Assembly (NCBI RefSeq): GCF_016461825.1 | Contig: NZ_JAEMNU010000051.1 | Coordinates: 25,640 to 89,639, forward strand | Reading direction: 5' to 3' | Origin: Rugamonas violacea | GTDB lineage: Bacteria > Pseudomonadota > Gammaproteobacteria > Burkholderiales > Burkholderiaceae_D | Length of the DNA: 64,000 nt | Part shown: in pieces, positions 45,477 to 54,696 of the stretch | How positions within the stretch are numbered: the stretch's first letter is position 1 | How the letters are laid out: every line of letters begins with the position of its first letter | Program-made: the position numbers and the translations under genes | The notes under the pieces: generated by a model | Told to the model about the DNA's origin: nothing | Seen by the model: the letters and a program-made list of their open reading frames with translations, nothing else | The model's database searches: none

Positions 45477-46373
45477 ATGCGCAAACTATTCCTTGTCCTG
45501 CCATTGATGCTACCCGTCGCCGCGACGGCACAAGCCGTGATGACCTGGCTGATGCCCGACTTGCCGCCGGCCTCGATCCGCCTCGATGGCCAACCCAGCA
45601 CCGGCATTGTCGACATGGAAATCGCCTACGTGGCAGCACACTGGCCGGAAGTGGAACACCGCTATATTTACGCCAACCTGAAGCGCAGCTGGACCATGCT
45701 CGACGCGGGTGAGCCGGCCTGCTATTCCTTTACCCTGATCAACGCGGAGCGCCTCAAGCGGGCCTATATCGTCGAAACGATCGCCCTGCCGCCGCTGCAA
45801 CTGTTTGTCAGGGCCGAAGCGGCGGCGATGCTGCCATTCAATGCCGACCACCAGGTCGATCTGGCCCAGCTGCTGGCCATGCGCACACTGCGCGGATTGC
45901 TCAGCGAAAAACGCAGCTACGGCGTGCAACTCGATGCCATTTTGCGCAAGCGCCCGCCCGACGCCTCGCTCAAGCTGACCACCATCGGCAGCTACGGCGA
46001 AAACATCTTCTCCAAGATGCGGCTGAGCCGGGCCGATTACACCATCGACTACGATTTCGTCTACGCCTACTACCAAAGCCGCAATCCCAAGCTGAGCGGG
46101 CTGCAGAGCGTCCCCATCGCCGGCAGCGGCGAACTGCTCAAATCCGGCTTCGCCTGCCCAAAAACACCGTGGGGCAAGGCAACGGCGCAGCGCATCGACG
46201 CGATCCTCGGCACGCGCGAAGGCGCGCAGGCGATGCGGCGCAGCCTGGACAACTGGCTCAGCCCGAACACGCGGCAACTCTACGCCAACCAGTTCGCCGC
46301 CTTCTACCGGCAGCGCGAACGGCCGATGCGGCGCTTTGACGACCAACAACAAGCCAGGGAATCCAAGCCGTGA
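45477..46373 (+). CDS. TIGR02285-like periplasmic protein
   Basis: A 298-aa exported protein with signal peptide MRKLFLVLPLMLPVAATAQA. The mature part reads like a substrate-binding-protein fold: WLMPDLPPASI, then a C-terminal lobe with FACPKTPWGKATAQRIDAIL and WLSPNTRQLYANQF. It matches the TIGR02285 group as I remember it, found in proteobacteria and of unknown function. The start at 45477 is the first ATG giving a signal peptide. It ends 18 bp before the convergent stop of the MocR gene. Confidence 0.65.
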   Translation: MRKLFLVLPLMLPVAATAQAVMTWLMPDLPPASIRLDGQPSTGIVDMEIAYVAAHWPEVEHRYIYANLKRSWTMLDAGEPACYSFTLINAERLKRAYIVETIALPPLQLFVRAEAAAMLPFNADHQVDLAQLLAMRTLRGLLSEKRSYGVQLDAILRKRPPDASLKLTTIGSYGENIFSKMRLSRADYTIDYDFVYAYYQSRNPKLSGLQSVPIAGSGELLKSGFACPKTPWGKATAQRIDAILGTREGAQAMRRSLDNWLSPNTRQLYANQFAAFYRQRERPMRRFDDQQQARESKP

Positions 46374-46391
46374 AAGCAGGCGCCCGTGTCC

Positions 46392-47885
46392 TCAGGGTTC
46401 CTCAACCTGACCGCGTTCGGAGCCAGCCCCCGTTTGGACCCCGTTGGCACGGACGCGCGCCAAACTTGAGCGCACGCCGGCCACGGCCTGCAAGCGCTCT
46501 TGCAGGTAGTTGCTCAGGCGTGGATGCTGGCTAAAAGCGACATTGAAACGGATATGGCGATCCGGTGTGTCGTTCGCCGAGAAGGCGGCGCCACGCATCA
46601 GCAGGATCTTGTTGCGGTAGGCGTCCTGCACCAACAAGTCAACGTCCAGACCTTCTGGCATCGTGCCCCACAAGAAAATGCCGGCGTCGCCAGGCTGCTC
46701 AAAAAGCACACCCGCCGTGCTCAATTGGTGCGTGCAGGCGTTGCGTGCCACCATGATCTTGCGTTGCAGACGGTCCAGATGTTTGCGCAAGTTGCCGGCC
46801 CTGAGCACTTCCAGCAGCACATATTCATTCAGCGCCGGCATCGTCATGATGGAATGGATCTTGGTCCGCATCAGCACTTTGAGCAAGGCAGGAGCGGCGG
46901 CAAGATAGCCCATCCGCAGGGCAGGACTCAAGGCCTTGCAAAAGCTGGAGTAGTAAATCACGCCATCGAGCCCGGACAGGGAGGCCAGCCGGGTACTGTG
47001 GCCTTGCTGAAAATGGCCGTGCACATCGTCTTCCGCGATCAAGAAACCATACTGCTGCGCCAATATCAAGACCTTGTGCAAATTGGCGGCGCTGCTGCTC
47101 CACCCCGTGGGGTTATGCAAGGCCGTTTGCACGAACAGCAGGCGTGGACGGTGCTCGCGGCAAGCCGCCTCCAATGCGTCCAGATCGAGGCCGTCGGGGC
47201 GACGCGTGATAGGCACCAACCGTATGCCATCCTGGCGCAAGCGGCCGAACATCAGAAAATAACCGGGGTCTTCCACCAGCACGGTGTCGCCAGCTTGCAA
47301 AAAACTACGACAGATCAAGTCGATCGCATGGGTGCCGCCAAAGGTAGTGAGTATGTGGCCGGCGTCAACGGCAGCGCCAATGCCGCGCAACAGCAGCGCG
47401 ATGTGCTCACGCAACTCCGGCAGACCCTGGGGCGGACAGCGCGAGGCCATGCCTGCGGTGCTACGCGCCAAGGCCCTTTGCACGGCGCTGACCGGCACCG
47501 CGTCTTGCAGCCAGGTCGGCGGCAACGCGCCACTGCTGGCCAGCAACACACCAGCGCGCTGATCGTTCGCTTGCTGCGCCAACCAGACCGGCTCTTGCTC
47601 CTCGCCCGCTTCCAGTGCGAGTTCATCGGGAATCGACCTGCTGGCCTCGTTCCTTGCGCAGACAAAAAATCCCGCCGTGCCATGAGAATCGATGACGCCT
47701 GCCGCAACCAGCCTGTCATAGGCCACCACGACGGTATTCGTGCTGACAGCCAATTGGGTGGCGAGCTGGCGTATCGACAACAGTTTGGCACCGCCAGGCA
47801 GAGCCCGGCTCTCGACCATCTGGCGCAATTTTTCCTCAATCTGCTTGGACAGGGCAATGGGAGAGGAGCGGTCGATTGTGAACAT
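46392..47885 (-). CDS. MocR-type transcriptional regulator (GntR HTH plus PLP aminotransferase fold)
   Basis: A 497-aa chimeric regulator. The GntR winged helix is at residues 1-75 (IALSKQIEEKLRQMVESRALPGGAKLLSIRQLATQLAVSTNTVVVAYDRL). A fold-type-I aminotransferase domain follows with FGGTHAIDLICRSFL, VEDPGYFLMFGRLRQDGI, and the PLP lysine in SSFCKALSPALRMGYL. The aminotransferase part serves as a ligand sensor in this family. It lies 9 bp downstream of a LysE-type exporter gene in the same orientation and probably controls it or responds to the same amino acid. Confidence 0.9.
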   Translation of the reverse strand: MFTIDRSSPIALSKQIEEKLRQMVESRALPGGAKLLSIRQLATQLAVSTNTVVVAYDRLVAAGVIDSHGTAGFFVCARNEASRSIPDELALEAGEEQEPVWLAQQANDQRAGVLLASSGALPPTWLQDAVPVSAVQRALARSTAGMASRCPPQGLPELREHIALLLRGIGAAVDAGHILTTFGGTHAIDLICRSFLQAGDTVLVEDPGYFLMFGRLRQDGIRLVPITRRPDGLDLDALEAACREHRPRLLFVQTALHNPTGWSSSAANLHKVLILAQQYGFLIAEDDVHGHFQQGHSTRLASLSGLDGVIYYSSFCKALSPALRMGYLAAAPALLKVLMRTKIHSIMTMPALNEYVLLEVLRAGNLRKHLDRLQRKIMVARNACTHQLSTAGVLFEQPGDAGIFLWGTMPEGLDVDLLVQDAYRNKILLMRGAAFSANDTPDRHIRFNVAFSQHPRLSNYLQERLQAVAGVRSSLARVRANGVQTGAGSERGQVEEP

Positions 47886-47894
47886 GGTGAAAGT

Positions 47895-48479
47895 TTAGCG
47901 TAAAAACATCAAGGCCAGGACGAGCAAAATTGCGCCCATGGTCAAGTTGAATACGCGCCGCTTGGCCGGATCTTTCAGCAAGCCACGAATCGAGACGCCA
48001 AACAAAGCCCACATGAGATTGCAAGGCGCGCCCACCAAGGCACCAATCACCGCCACTAGCAGCGCGTTGCCGACCGCGCTGCCCCCCGCCGGCATGAAAA
48101 CCGATGCCACGGTAACGGCCTTCACCCAGCTCTTAGGGTTAAGCGCTTGAAACACCGCAGCTTGGGCGAATGACACCGGCTTGGGTGCCTGCTCCGCGAC
48201 CACCGATGCCCCGCTGAGCTTCCATGCCAAAAACACCAGGTACAGCGATCCCGCGATACGCAGCACCTGTTGCGCCAACGGGTAGGCCACAAAGACACTT
48301 CCCAGCCCCGCGCACATGAGCAAGGTTTGCACGAACATGCCGGCCTGGATGCCCAGGATGACCGGCAGCGCGCCGCGACCACCAAAATTGGCGCCCGTGG
48401 TGGCGAGCATGACGTTGTTCGGCCCGGGTGTGGCCGACATTACGAGGCAATAGCTCATCAAGGGCAGGAGTTCAGTCAT
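47895..48479 (-). CDS. LysE/RhtB-family exporter
   Basis: A 194-aa inner-membrane exporter of amino acids or related metabolites. It has the signature CLVMSATPGPNNVMLATTGANFGGRGALPVILGIQAG near the N-terminus, five to six hydrophobic helices, and the conserved LNPKSWV motif (F-x-x-x-NPK-x-x-x) near the centre. The start MTELLPLMSY at 48479 is normal for the family; a longer upstream frame has no similarity. It is cotranscribed with the MocR regulator gene, which suggests the regulator senses the exported compound. Confidence 0.88.
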   Translation of the reverse strand: MTELLPLMSYCLVMSATPGPNNVMLATTGANFGGRGALPVILGIQAGMFVQTLLMCAGLGSVFVAYPLAQQVLRIAGSLYLVFLAWKLSGASVVAEQAPKPVSFAQAAVFQALNPKSWVKAVTVASVFMPAGGSAVGNALLVAVIGALVGAPCNLMWALFGVSIRGLLKDPAKRRVFNLTMGAILLVLALMFLR

Positions 48480-48677
48480 GGTATGCAATTCGCAGCGTGG
48501 AAATGGCCCAAGTCTAGTGGCGCGGCACGGCGCGGACAAGGCACAAGACAACGCCGACAGACCTATGCTGTATTGGTCGATTGACAGCGACAGTTGCCTG
48601 CTTGATGGCGGCCATGCTGCAGTGGTCGGCAGTCTACTTTGCGGCACAACTACGGCACAGGGCCAGAAATGGGGACG

Positions 48678-48714
48678 AAAAAAAGGGGCTACACGCCTAA
48701 GCATGTAACCCCTT
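48678..48714 (-). terminator. Rho-independent terminator of tRNA-Asn copy 1
   Basis: On the minus strand AAGGGGTTAC pairs with GTAGCCCCTT and is followed by a run of seven T. It lies 22 bp after the tRNA 3' end. Confidence 0.85.
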
Positions 48715-48735
48715 GATTCTGTACAACTAAAATTC

Positions 48736-48811
48736 TGGCTCCCCGACCTGGACTCGAACCAGGGACCTGCGGATTAACAGTCCGTCGCTCTACCAACTGA
48801 GCTATCAGGGA
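48736..48811 (-). tRNA. tRNA-Asn (GTT), copy 1
   Basis: A 76-nt tRNA with encoded CCA. The acceptor stem is TCCCTGA/TCGGGGA, the D-arm contains AGCTCAGTTGGTAGAGC, the anticodon loop is CTGTTAA (anticodon GTT), and the T-arm reads GGTTCGAGTCC. Identical to the copies at 55393, 56470 and 58858. Confidence 0.97.
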
Positions 48812-48822
48812 ATTGAGGCCGC

Positions 48823-48851
48823 ATTATATACGGCGAAAAAAACCCTGTCCA
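48823..48851 (-). promoter_or_regulatory. Sigma-70 promoter of tRNA-Asn copy 1
   Basis: TGGACA (-35, 48851-48846) and TATAAT (-10, 48828-48823) are separated by 17 bp, followed by a GCGGCCTC discriminator before the tRNA. The other copies keep TATAAT (copies 2 and 3) or TATAAA (copy 4) at the same distance from the gene. Confidence 0.75.
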
Positions 48852-48899
48852 GATCCCGCGCAAGCATTCTTGCGGCGGGAAGGATGGCGACGGCGGCCG

Positions 48900-49589
48900 C
48901 TACATCCCCAGCGACTTCAGCAGTTCGTCGTTGGCGTCATCCGAGGTCGCCGGCTGTGCCTGATCGGCCTGCATATTCGCCCGCTCGGCGTCCATCAGCG
49001 TGTCGGGGTCGGTTTCCTCGTTCGGATCGAAGTCGTGCAGACGGACGAACTCGGTGCGGTCGATCGCCAGCTCCAGGTAGAAAATATTGCTCTTTTCGGT
49101 GTAGAACGAGACGCGGCGCATTTCCGGCCGGTCCAGCGGCGTGTCGACGCTGAGCATCACCTGCTTGGTCAGCACCAGCATCTTCGGCTGATTCTGCGTG
49201 ATATTGGTCTGCAACTCGCGCCGCACCTTGCCGGTGAAGTCGCCGACGATCTGGTTCATCAGCTCGCCCAGGATGTTCGACACCTCGTCCGAGGTGTGCG
49301 AACTGGCCAGCTCGGACTTCGGCATGCCCATGTGCAGCATGTAGCGCTCGTAGATCTCCATCGCCGTGTCGGCGGCGAAATTCAACACCACCAGGCCCGT
49401 AAACCCCCCGTCGAACAGCACGAAACAGCCGATGTCCGGCTTCAAGCCAACCTTGGTGATACGCTGAACCATGGCAGAGTAATGAACTTTGCTTTGCGTC
49501 GCGATACCCAGCACGCGCGTCACGGAGTTACACAGACTGGTCAGCAGGTCTTCCGTGCCGTACACAATACCCTTGTCATTCATGGTCAT
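48900..49589 (-). CDS. DUF3334 (CheX-like) protein
   Basis: A 229-aa cytosolic protein. Conserved stretches are SKVHYSAMVQRITKVGLKPDIGCFVLFDGGFTGLVVLNF, MGMPKSELASSHTSDEVSNILGELMNQIVGDF, and QNQPKMLVLTKQVML. This is the DUF3334 family, whose HTSDEVSNILGELMNQ helix resembles the active helix of CheX/CheC phosphatases. A role in signalling is suggested only by that similarity. The C-terminus (after about 195) is acidic and probably flexible. A small gene lies 24 bp upstream in the same orientation. Confidence 0.75.
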   Translation of the reverse strand: MTMNDKGIVYGTEDLLTSLCNSVTRVLGIATQSKVHYSAMVQRITKVGLKPDIGCFVLFDGGFTGLVVLNFAADTAMEIYERYMLHMGMPKSELASSHTSDEVSNILGELMNQIVGDFTGKVRRELQTNITQNQPKMLVLTKQVMLSVDTPLDRPEMRRVSFYTEKSNIFYLELAIDRTEFVRLHDFDPNEETDPDTLMDAERANMQADQAQPATSDDANDELLKSLGM

Positions 49590-49613
49590 GTTCCCCTTGT
49601 TTATTTTTGAAAC

Positions 49614-49865
49614 CTACTTTTCATCCTTCAACGCCAGGCGGAACAAGGCCACCTGACTGAGCAGGCGGACGATTTCCTCGCGTCGCTCCGGGGAACGCGC
49701 ATTGCCGGCCGGCATGGCCGCCAGCCGCTCTTGCAAGAGATTGACCGCGCCCTCCAGACGATGCATGCGTTGCACGGCCTGCAAGGCCGCTGGCGCCACT
49801 TCCCGCCCGTCGAGCAATTCGTCCAGCAACCGCGCTGTCTGCGGCGCCGAATCGGTGATCTGCAT
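49614..49865 (-). CDS. Small helical protein of unknown function
   Basis: An 83-aa protein, MQITDSAPQTARLLDELLDG onward, predicted nearly all-helical (VQRMHRLEGAVNLLQERLAAM and REEIVRLLSQVALFRLAL). No enzyme or DNA-binding motif is visible. It is 24 bp upstream of the DUF3334 gene and probably cotranscribed, so it may be a partner or small regulator of that protein. An upstream in-frame start at 49901 is possible but adds an unusual basic stretch. Confidence 0.55.
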   Translation of the reverse strand: MQITDSAPQTARLLDELLDGREVAPAALQAVQRMHRLEGAVNLLQERLAAMPAGNARSPERREEIVRLLSQVALFRLALKDEK

Positions 49866-50034
49866 GGCCTTCCCCTTTGCGTGCCGGCGCGCCCGCAACA
49901 CGCGGTCCCGCCGCCCCCTTGGGATGGCGTCGCTCGCACGGCCGAATACCTAGAGAATACTGAACCGTGTATATCTCGTCCACCTGATTGTTACATTCCG
50001 CAAGGAAATGTCGTTTTCCCAGTGCCGCGCCAAA

Positions 50035-50067
50035 TAAAAAACCCAGCCGGCGAGGGCTGGGTTTTTT
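50035..50067. terminator. Terminator after the TonB receptor gene
   Basis: AAAAACCCAGCC and GGCTGGGTTTTTT form a GC-rich stem flanked by A and T runs on both sides. It lies 27 bp after the stop of the TonB-dependent receptor gene and can act in either direction. Confidence 0.9.
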
Positions 50068-50093
50068 GTGCGGCGGGGAATTACCGGGACGAT

Positions 50094-52280
50094 TTAGAAG
50101 CCGCCCTTGAACTGCACACCCCACAGACGCGGCTCGTTGACGAAGCCGGTGCGGTTGTTGAAGTCGATGGCGCCGGTGATCACTTGCTGGTTGGTGATGT
50201 TGCGGCCATAGGCGGCCACTTCATACTTGCCGTCCTGCCAGATGTAGCCGATGCGCACGCCGCCTTCGGCCAGCGGCTTGCCGGTGAATTCCTTCGACTC
50301 GTACAGGAAGAAATTGACCTTGGTGCGGTACGACCAGTCGGTGAACAGGAACAGCTCGCCGTTTTCCAGCGGGATCGAGTAGCGCGCGGTGGCGTTGGCG
50401 ATCCATTTCGGCGCGTTCGGCAGCGCATTGCCGTTGAGCAGCATCTGGCCGTTGACGACCGGGTTCAGCGGCGTGCAGGTGCGGCACACCGGCAGGCTCA
50501 GGCTGGGATCGCGGATCTCGGTGAAGTTGTAGCTGCCGCCGACGCTCATCTTCAGCTGGTTGGTGACGAAACCTTCCAGATCCATCTCGGCGCCACGGCC
50601 CTTGGTCTTGGCGGCGTTGATCAGCTTGGTGACGTTGGACAGGCCGCCGACCACGGTCAGCTGCTGGTTCTTGATGTCGTAGTCATACACGCTGAACGAG
50701 GCGCGGGCGCGGCGGTTGAACAGGTCGGCCTTGATGCCAGCCTCGTAGGAGGTGATGGTCTCGGCGTCGGCCACGGTGATGGCGACCTTGTCGTTGGCGG
50801 CGGCGATACTCGGCGCGCGGAAGCCGGTGGCGACGCGGGCGTAGACGTTGACGTCCTTGTTCAGCTTGTAGACGGCGCTGAGGTCCCAGTTGACCTTGGA
50901 CTTGCTCTCGCCGATCGACTGCGGCGCCACTTGCACGACGTGGTCCGCCTCGACGGTGGCGAAGTGCTTCTTGTCGTAGGTGTAACGCAGGCCGCCGCGC
51001 AGCGAGAAGGCGTCGCTGACCGCGTAGTTGACGGAACCGAAGGCGGCCCAGGCGGTGTTGACCTGCTGGCTCAGCAGGTGCGAGGTCTGGATGTTGCCCT
51101 TGGTGCTGTCGTAGCCGTCGGCGCCGCCCTTGCCGTCCTCATGGAAGTAGTACAGGCCGCTCTGCCAGTTCAGCGGACCGGTGTTTTTCGACTCGACACG
51201 GAATTCCTGGCTGAATTGCTTCAGCTCGGGCATCGTCGCGGCCGATTCCACCTGGAACGGCACGCCCGGCTGCACGCTGCCGCCGTCGATGTCGCCACGG
51301 CTGTTGTACTTGCCGACCGACTCGTAGCCGGTGATCGAGTACAGCTTGACCGCGTCCAGGTCCCAGCTCAGGCGCGCGCTGGCGCCGTTGGTGCGCAGGT
51401 TCTGGTAGTTCAGGCCGTTGTTGGCGACCTTGCCGTTGTCGTAGCCGTCGACCAGGTCGTTGCTGCCCGGCTTGATGATGTTGGCGCGGAACACGCGCGA
51501 GCTGCCGGTGGTGGTGCGCTGATGCACATTGAACAGGGCGTTGAAGGTGGCGTTCGGGGCGTACAGGAACTGCACGCGCTCGGCGTGTTCGTTGTAGCCT
51601 TCCAGCGCGTCCTGCTGGCCGGTGGTGGTGTTGTCGACGAAGTTGTCGCGGTGCTGGCGCAGGGCCGACACGCGCATCGCCCACTCCTGGCTCAGCGGCA
51701 CGTTGACGGCGCCCTCGGCGTTGATGGTGTTATATGTCGCCCACGACAGGTTGTAGTAGCCCTCGACCTTTTTCAGGTTCGGCTTTTCCGATTCGAACTT
51801 GACCACGCCGGCCGGGGTGTTGCGGCCGAACAGGGTGCCCTGCGGGCCGCGCAGCACTTCGACGTTCTTCGTGTCGAACAGCGGGAAGCCTTTGAGGATC
51901 GGGTTTTCCTGCACCACGTCGTCATAGATCAGCGAGACGGGCTGGGAGGCGAAGATCGAGAAGTCGCTGTTGCCGTAGCCGCGGATGTAGAAGCGCGGGA
52001 AGACGCGGCCGGTCGACGATTCCACGTTCAGACTCGGCACTTTGCCGGCCAGCAGGCGGATATCCTGGCCGCCGGACAGCAGCACGTCGAGCTTCTCATT
52101 GTTCAGCGACGACACCGACACCGGCACTTCGCGGATGTTCTCGGTGCGGCGCTGCGCCGTCACGGTGACGGTTTCCAGTTGCGGCGCGCTGGCTGGCACG
52201 CTTTGCGCCATGGCCGAGCCAATAGGCATCGCCGCACCCAGCGCCAGCAGGCGCTTGTGCATCTTGGACAGTTTGATCAT
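50094..52280 (-). CDS. TonB-dependent outer-membrane receptor
   Basis: A 728-aa receptor for active uptake across the outer membrane. Signal peptide about 1-27, a TonB-box-like ETVTVTAQRR (residues 36-45), a plug domain to about 150 (FPRFYIRGYGNSDF, VEVLRGPQGTLFGRNTPAGVV), then a 22-strand barrel ending in WGVQFKGGF with the expected terminal Phe. DVNVYARVATGFRAPSI is the usual late-barrel motif. The plug matches the siderophore/vitamin/carbohydrate receptors that lack an N-terminal signalling domain, so no FecIR-type regulation is expected. Substrate unknown. Confidence 0.92.
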   Translation of the reverse strand: MIKLSKMHKRLLALGAAMPIGSAMAQSVPASAPQLETVTVTAQRRTENIREVPVSVSSLNNEKLDVLLSGGQDIRLLAGKVPSLNVESSTGRVFPRFYIRGYGNSDFSIFASQPVSLIYDDVVQENPILKGFPLFDTKNVEVLRGPQGTLFGRNTPAGVVKFESEKPNLKKVEGYYNLSWATYNTINAEGAVNVPLSQEWAMRVSALRQHRDNFVDNTTTGQQDALEGYNEHAERVQFLYAPNATFNALFNVHQRTTTGSSRVFRANIIKPGSNDLVDGYDNGKVANNGLNYQNLRTNGASARLSWDLDAVKLYSITGYESVGKYNSRGDIDGGSVQPGVPFQVESAATMPELKQFSQEFRVESKNTGPLNWQSGLYYFHEDGKGGADGYDSTKGNIQTSHLLSQQVNTAWAAFGSVNYAVSDAFSLRGGLRYTYDKKHFATVEADHVVQVAPQSIGESKSKVNWDLSAVYKLNKDVNVYARVATGFRAPSIAAANDKVAITVADAETITSYEAGIKADLFNRRARASFSVYDYDIKNQQLTVVGGLSNVTKLINAAKTKGRGAEMDLEGFVTNQLKMSVGGSYNFTEIRDPSLSLPVCRTCTPLNPVVNGQMLLNGNALPNAPKWIANATARYSIPLENGELFLFTDWSYRTKVNFFLYESKEFTGKPLAEGGVRIGYIWQDGKYEVAAYGRNITNQQVITGAIDFNNRTGFVNEPRLWGVQFKGGF

Positions 52281-53018
52281 TTACATTCCTCGGTTTAATA
52301 AAATTCGTACAAAGAGTGGTTCACAGTTGTCTCCTGTTTCCTCTTGTATGGACGCCGTCCAATCCGCCCGGACGTGCCAGGGGCGGCGGCGCAAGCGGGG
52401 GATCGCCCCGCCCTCGGCAAAACTGGGCGCGCCATGCGCCTCGCCTTGGCGGCGGTTCGCGTGAAGGAACTGGCCGGGATGATGGCGGGCGCTGGTCCGG
52501 CCCGCATCTTGAAGATGTCTGGAATGTGCCGACTTGCAGAAAGGCGGTATTGTCTGGCATTGATAGTGGGTATAGCAAGTCCAATATAGCCACAGCTGTG
52601 CCAGATACAACAGTTTTCAACTAAATAAACTGGCATTTCGCATATGCCATGGAAATTTCTTGCGTTTTTATAGAAATATCATGCGAATATCCATCGAGAC
52701 TTCGTCCCGATGGCACTGCTGCCGGCTTTGTCGGCGCCTTCGGCCCGCCCGTCCTCTACGCGACGCCCGGCATGCTAACGGATAGCTATAAAAATCAATC
52801 CCCTCCCATGAACTATGCGATGCAGGCCAACGAGGTCCAGCTCAGGCAACTGGACAAGGGCCATTACTGGCGCCTCGCAACATTGAATTATGTACATTTT
52901 TGCCTTTTTAGCATGTTAGAATGCGGCCGTGTAACATTAAGTAACGTATTGTACCGACCAACCGCAAGTTTGTTACATGCCCCTCCCAAAAAACACAGGG
53001 GGGACAGGAAGGATTTTT
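52281..53018. other. Long intergenic region between divergent TonB receptor and M28 genes
   Basis: A 738-bp gap. The part nearest the receptor is GC-rich with an 11-bp palindrome GGACGcCGTCC at about 52349-52359. From about 52550 to 52970 it is distinctly AT-rich. No open frame in it resembles a protein and none has a ribosome site plus family match. It should hold the promoters of both flanking genes. Confidence 0.45.
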
Positions 53019-54107
53019 ATGAAATTTTCTTTACGCTGCGGCGCTCTGTGCCTGCTGAGCACCGGCCTGCTCGCCAGCTCGGCGCTGAGCTTGGACGCCC
53101 GCGCCGGCGGCATTGCCGACCGCGCCAATCCAGCCAGCGCCGCGCTGAGGCCTGGCCCGGACAGCGCCGGCAAAACGCCACTCGTCAACGCCCAGAGAAT
53201 GAGCGACCTGGTCAAAGAGCTGGCCGGCCCCAAATACGAAGGCCGCTTGCCGGGCACAGCGGGGGATAGCCTGTCACTCAACGTCATCGTCAACGAGTTC
53301 AAAGCCATAGGGCTGCTGCCTGCGGGCACCGACGGCTATCTGCAGCGCTTTAGCACCACCATCGTCGAGCCCGATGGCCAGAGCCATGGCAACCCCGAGA
53401 ACCCACTATTGGGTGAGCGCATGGCCACCAGCAATGTGATCGGCATCATCCCGGGCAATGACCCGGACTTGGCCAGGGAGGTCATCATCATCAGTGCCCA
53501 CCGCGACCACCTGGGCCGCACCCCGGACGGCTTGCACTACCCCGGCGCCAATGACGACTTGTCGGGCCTGGCGGCGACCATGGAACTGGCGCGCATGTTT
53601 GCACAACACAAGGCGAGCAACAAACTCAACAAACGCACCCTGATGTTTGTCGCCTATGGCGCGGAAGAACAGCATGAAATGGGCTCCATGTACCACGTCG
53701 CCCATCCCCTGCCCGACTTTCCCAATGAGAATATCGTCCTGATGATTTCCATCGACATGATCGGCTTGGGCTACGACAAGTGGCGCGGTTTTACGCAGGC
53801 CCAGTTGGCGCGTTATGCCGACACCTGGTTTGACGAGGTGTACAACGACAGCAAAGATGACAGCGATGAGTATTCCCATGAATACCCGCCTAGCAACGAC
53901 GCGACGTTTCACTATGACGCCGGCCCCTTCGGCAAAATCGGCATCAACAACCGCGTGTTTGGCTTGGCGGAGGGCATTCCCAACTATCACAAAACCACCG
54001 ACAGCTGGAACAACGTGCGCTTCGCCCCCGCCGCCATCGTCACCAAAACCATTTTTGATTTCTTGTGGAAAGTGGACCAGGACCCCAGGGAGCATGTCAA
54101 ACCCTGA
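53019..54107 (+). CDS. M28-family zinc peptidase, secreted
   Basis: A 362-aa exported peptidase. Signal peptide MKFSLRCGALCLLSTGLLAS, then a catalytic domain with the two-zinc ligands: VIIISAHRDHLG (His and Asp), GANDDLSG (bridging Asp), AYGAEEQHEMGS (Glu-Glu) and MISIDMIG (Asp). NYHKTTDSWNNVRF supplies the final His. The start at 53019 has GGAAGG upstream and gives the signal peptide. The gene is monocistronic. Aminopeptidase-like activity in the periplasm or outside is expected. Confidence 0.88.
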   Translation: MKFSLRCGALCLLSTGLLASSALSLDARAGGIADRANPASAALRPGPDSAGKTPLVNAQRMSDLVKELAGPKYEGRLPGTAGDSLSLNVIVNEFKAIGLLPAGTDGYLQRFSTTIVEPDGQSHGNPENPLLGERMATSNVIGIIPGNDPDLAREVIIISAHRDHLGRTPDGLHYPGANDDLSGLAATMELARMFAQHKASNKLNKRTLMFVAYGAEEQHEMGSMYHVAHPLPDFPNENIVLMISIDMIGLGYDKWRGFTQAQLARYADTWFDEVYNDSKDDSDEYSHEYPPSNDATFHYDAGPFGKIGINNRVFGLAEGIPNYHKTTDSWNNVRFAPAAIVTKTIFDFLWKVDQDPREHVKP

Positions 54108-54186
54108 CGGGCAAGCCCGGGCGTAATGTCGGTCAGGAAACGCTTGCGCAAAGCGCGGGGCGGCGGGCAACCACCGCGCACGGTAG

Positions 54187-54489
54187 GTGGGCGCCGGCGG
54201 CCCGATCAGCCCCAGCATCGCGCACCAGGTGCTGGCGCGCCTCCTGCTCGACGCGGAACGCGCCCCGCGATGGCAGCCGCCGGCCGAACCCACGCCGCTG
54301 TCGAGCCGCGAGCAGGAAGTGCTGACGTATACCAGCAAAGGCTTCACCGCGCAGGAAATCGCCCGGCTGATGGACTTGTCGCCTTTCACGGTGCGTAGTT
54401 TCGTGCGGCGCATCTACCGCAAGCTCGAAGTGCGGTCCAAGGCGGAAGCCATCTATGAGGCCCGCACCCGGGGTTTGCTGCCGGATTAA
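54187..54489 (+). pseudogene. LuxR-type HTH fragment of a response regulator
   Basis: A 100-codon frame that begins with GTG directly after an in-frame TAG. It encodes the NarL-type linker (GAGGPISPSIAHQVLARLL) and a full LuxR HTH (PLSSREQEVLTYTSKGFTAQEIARLMDLSPFTVRSFVRRIYRKLEVRSKAEAI). The receiver domain that should precede the linker is missing, and the 77 bp upstream do not encode it. It is therefore most likely a truncated response-regulator gene, although an orphan HTH protein could still be made. Confidence 0.65.
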
Positions 54490-54696
54490 CACCCGCGCCA
54501 GCGAGATCCCGGGCAGCGCCAAACGCCAAGCCGAGGTTGGATAGGCCGGGCGCTGTAGCGCGTTTGCGCTACAGACAAAACATTTTATCAATTTAATAAT
54601 GGCCGCTCTGCCCCCACCCTCTCCGCTCACGCCCTGCAAGCAAGGCCGGGCTGAACGAGTGGGTTCCCCCACCACCACCCCGTGGAGTCAATTCAG

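Noticed and set aside
52349-52359. GGACGcCGTCC palindrome upstream of the TonB receptor as an operator
   Set aside because: It is short, GC-rich and single; such palindromes occur often by chance at this base composition.
52316-52980. Small open frames in the gap between the TonB receptor and the M28 gene
   Set aside because: They overlap one another on both strands, lack ribosome sites and have no recognisable family.
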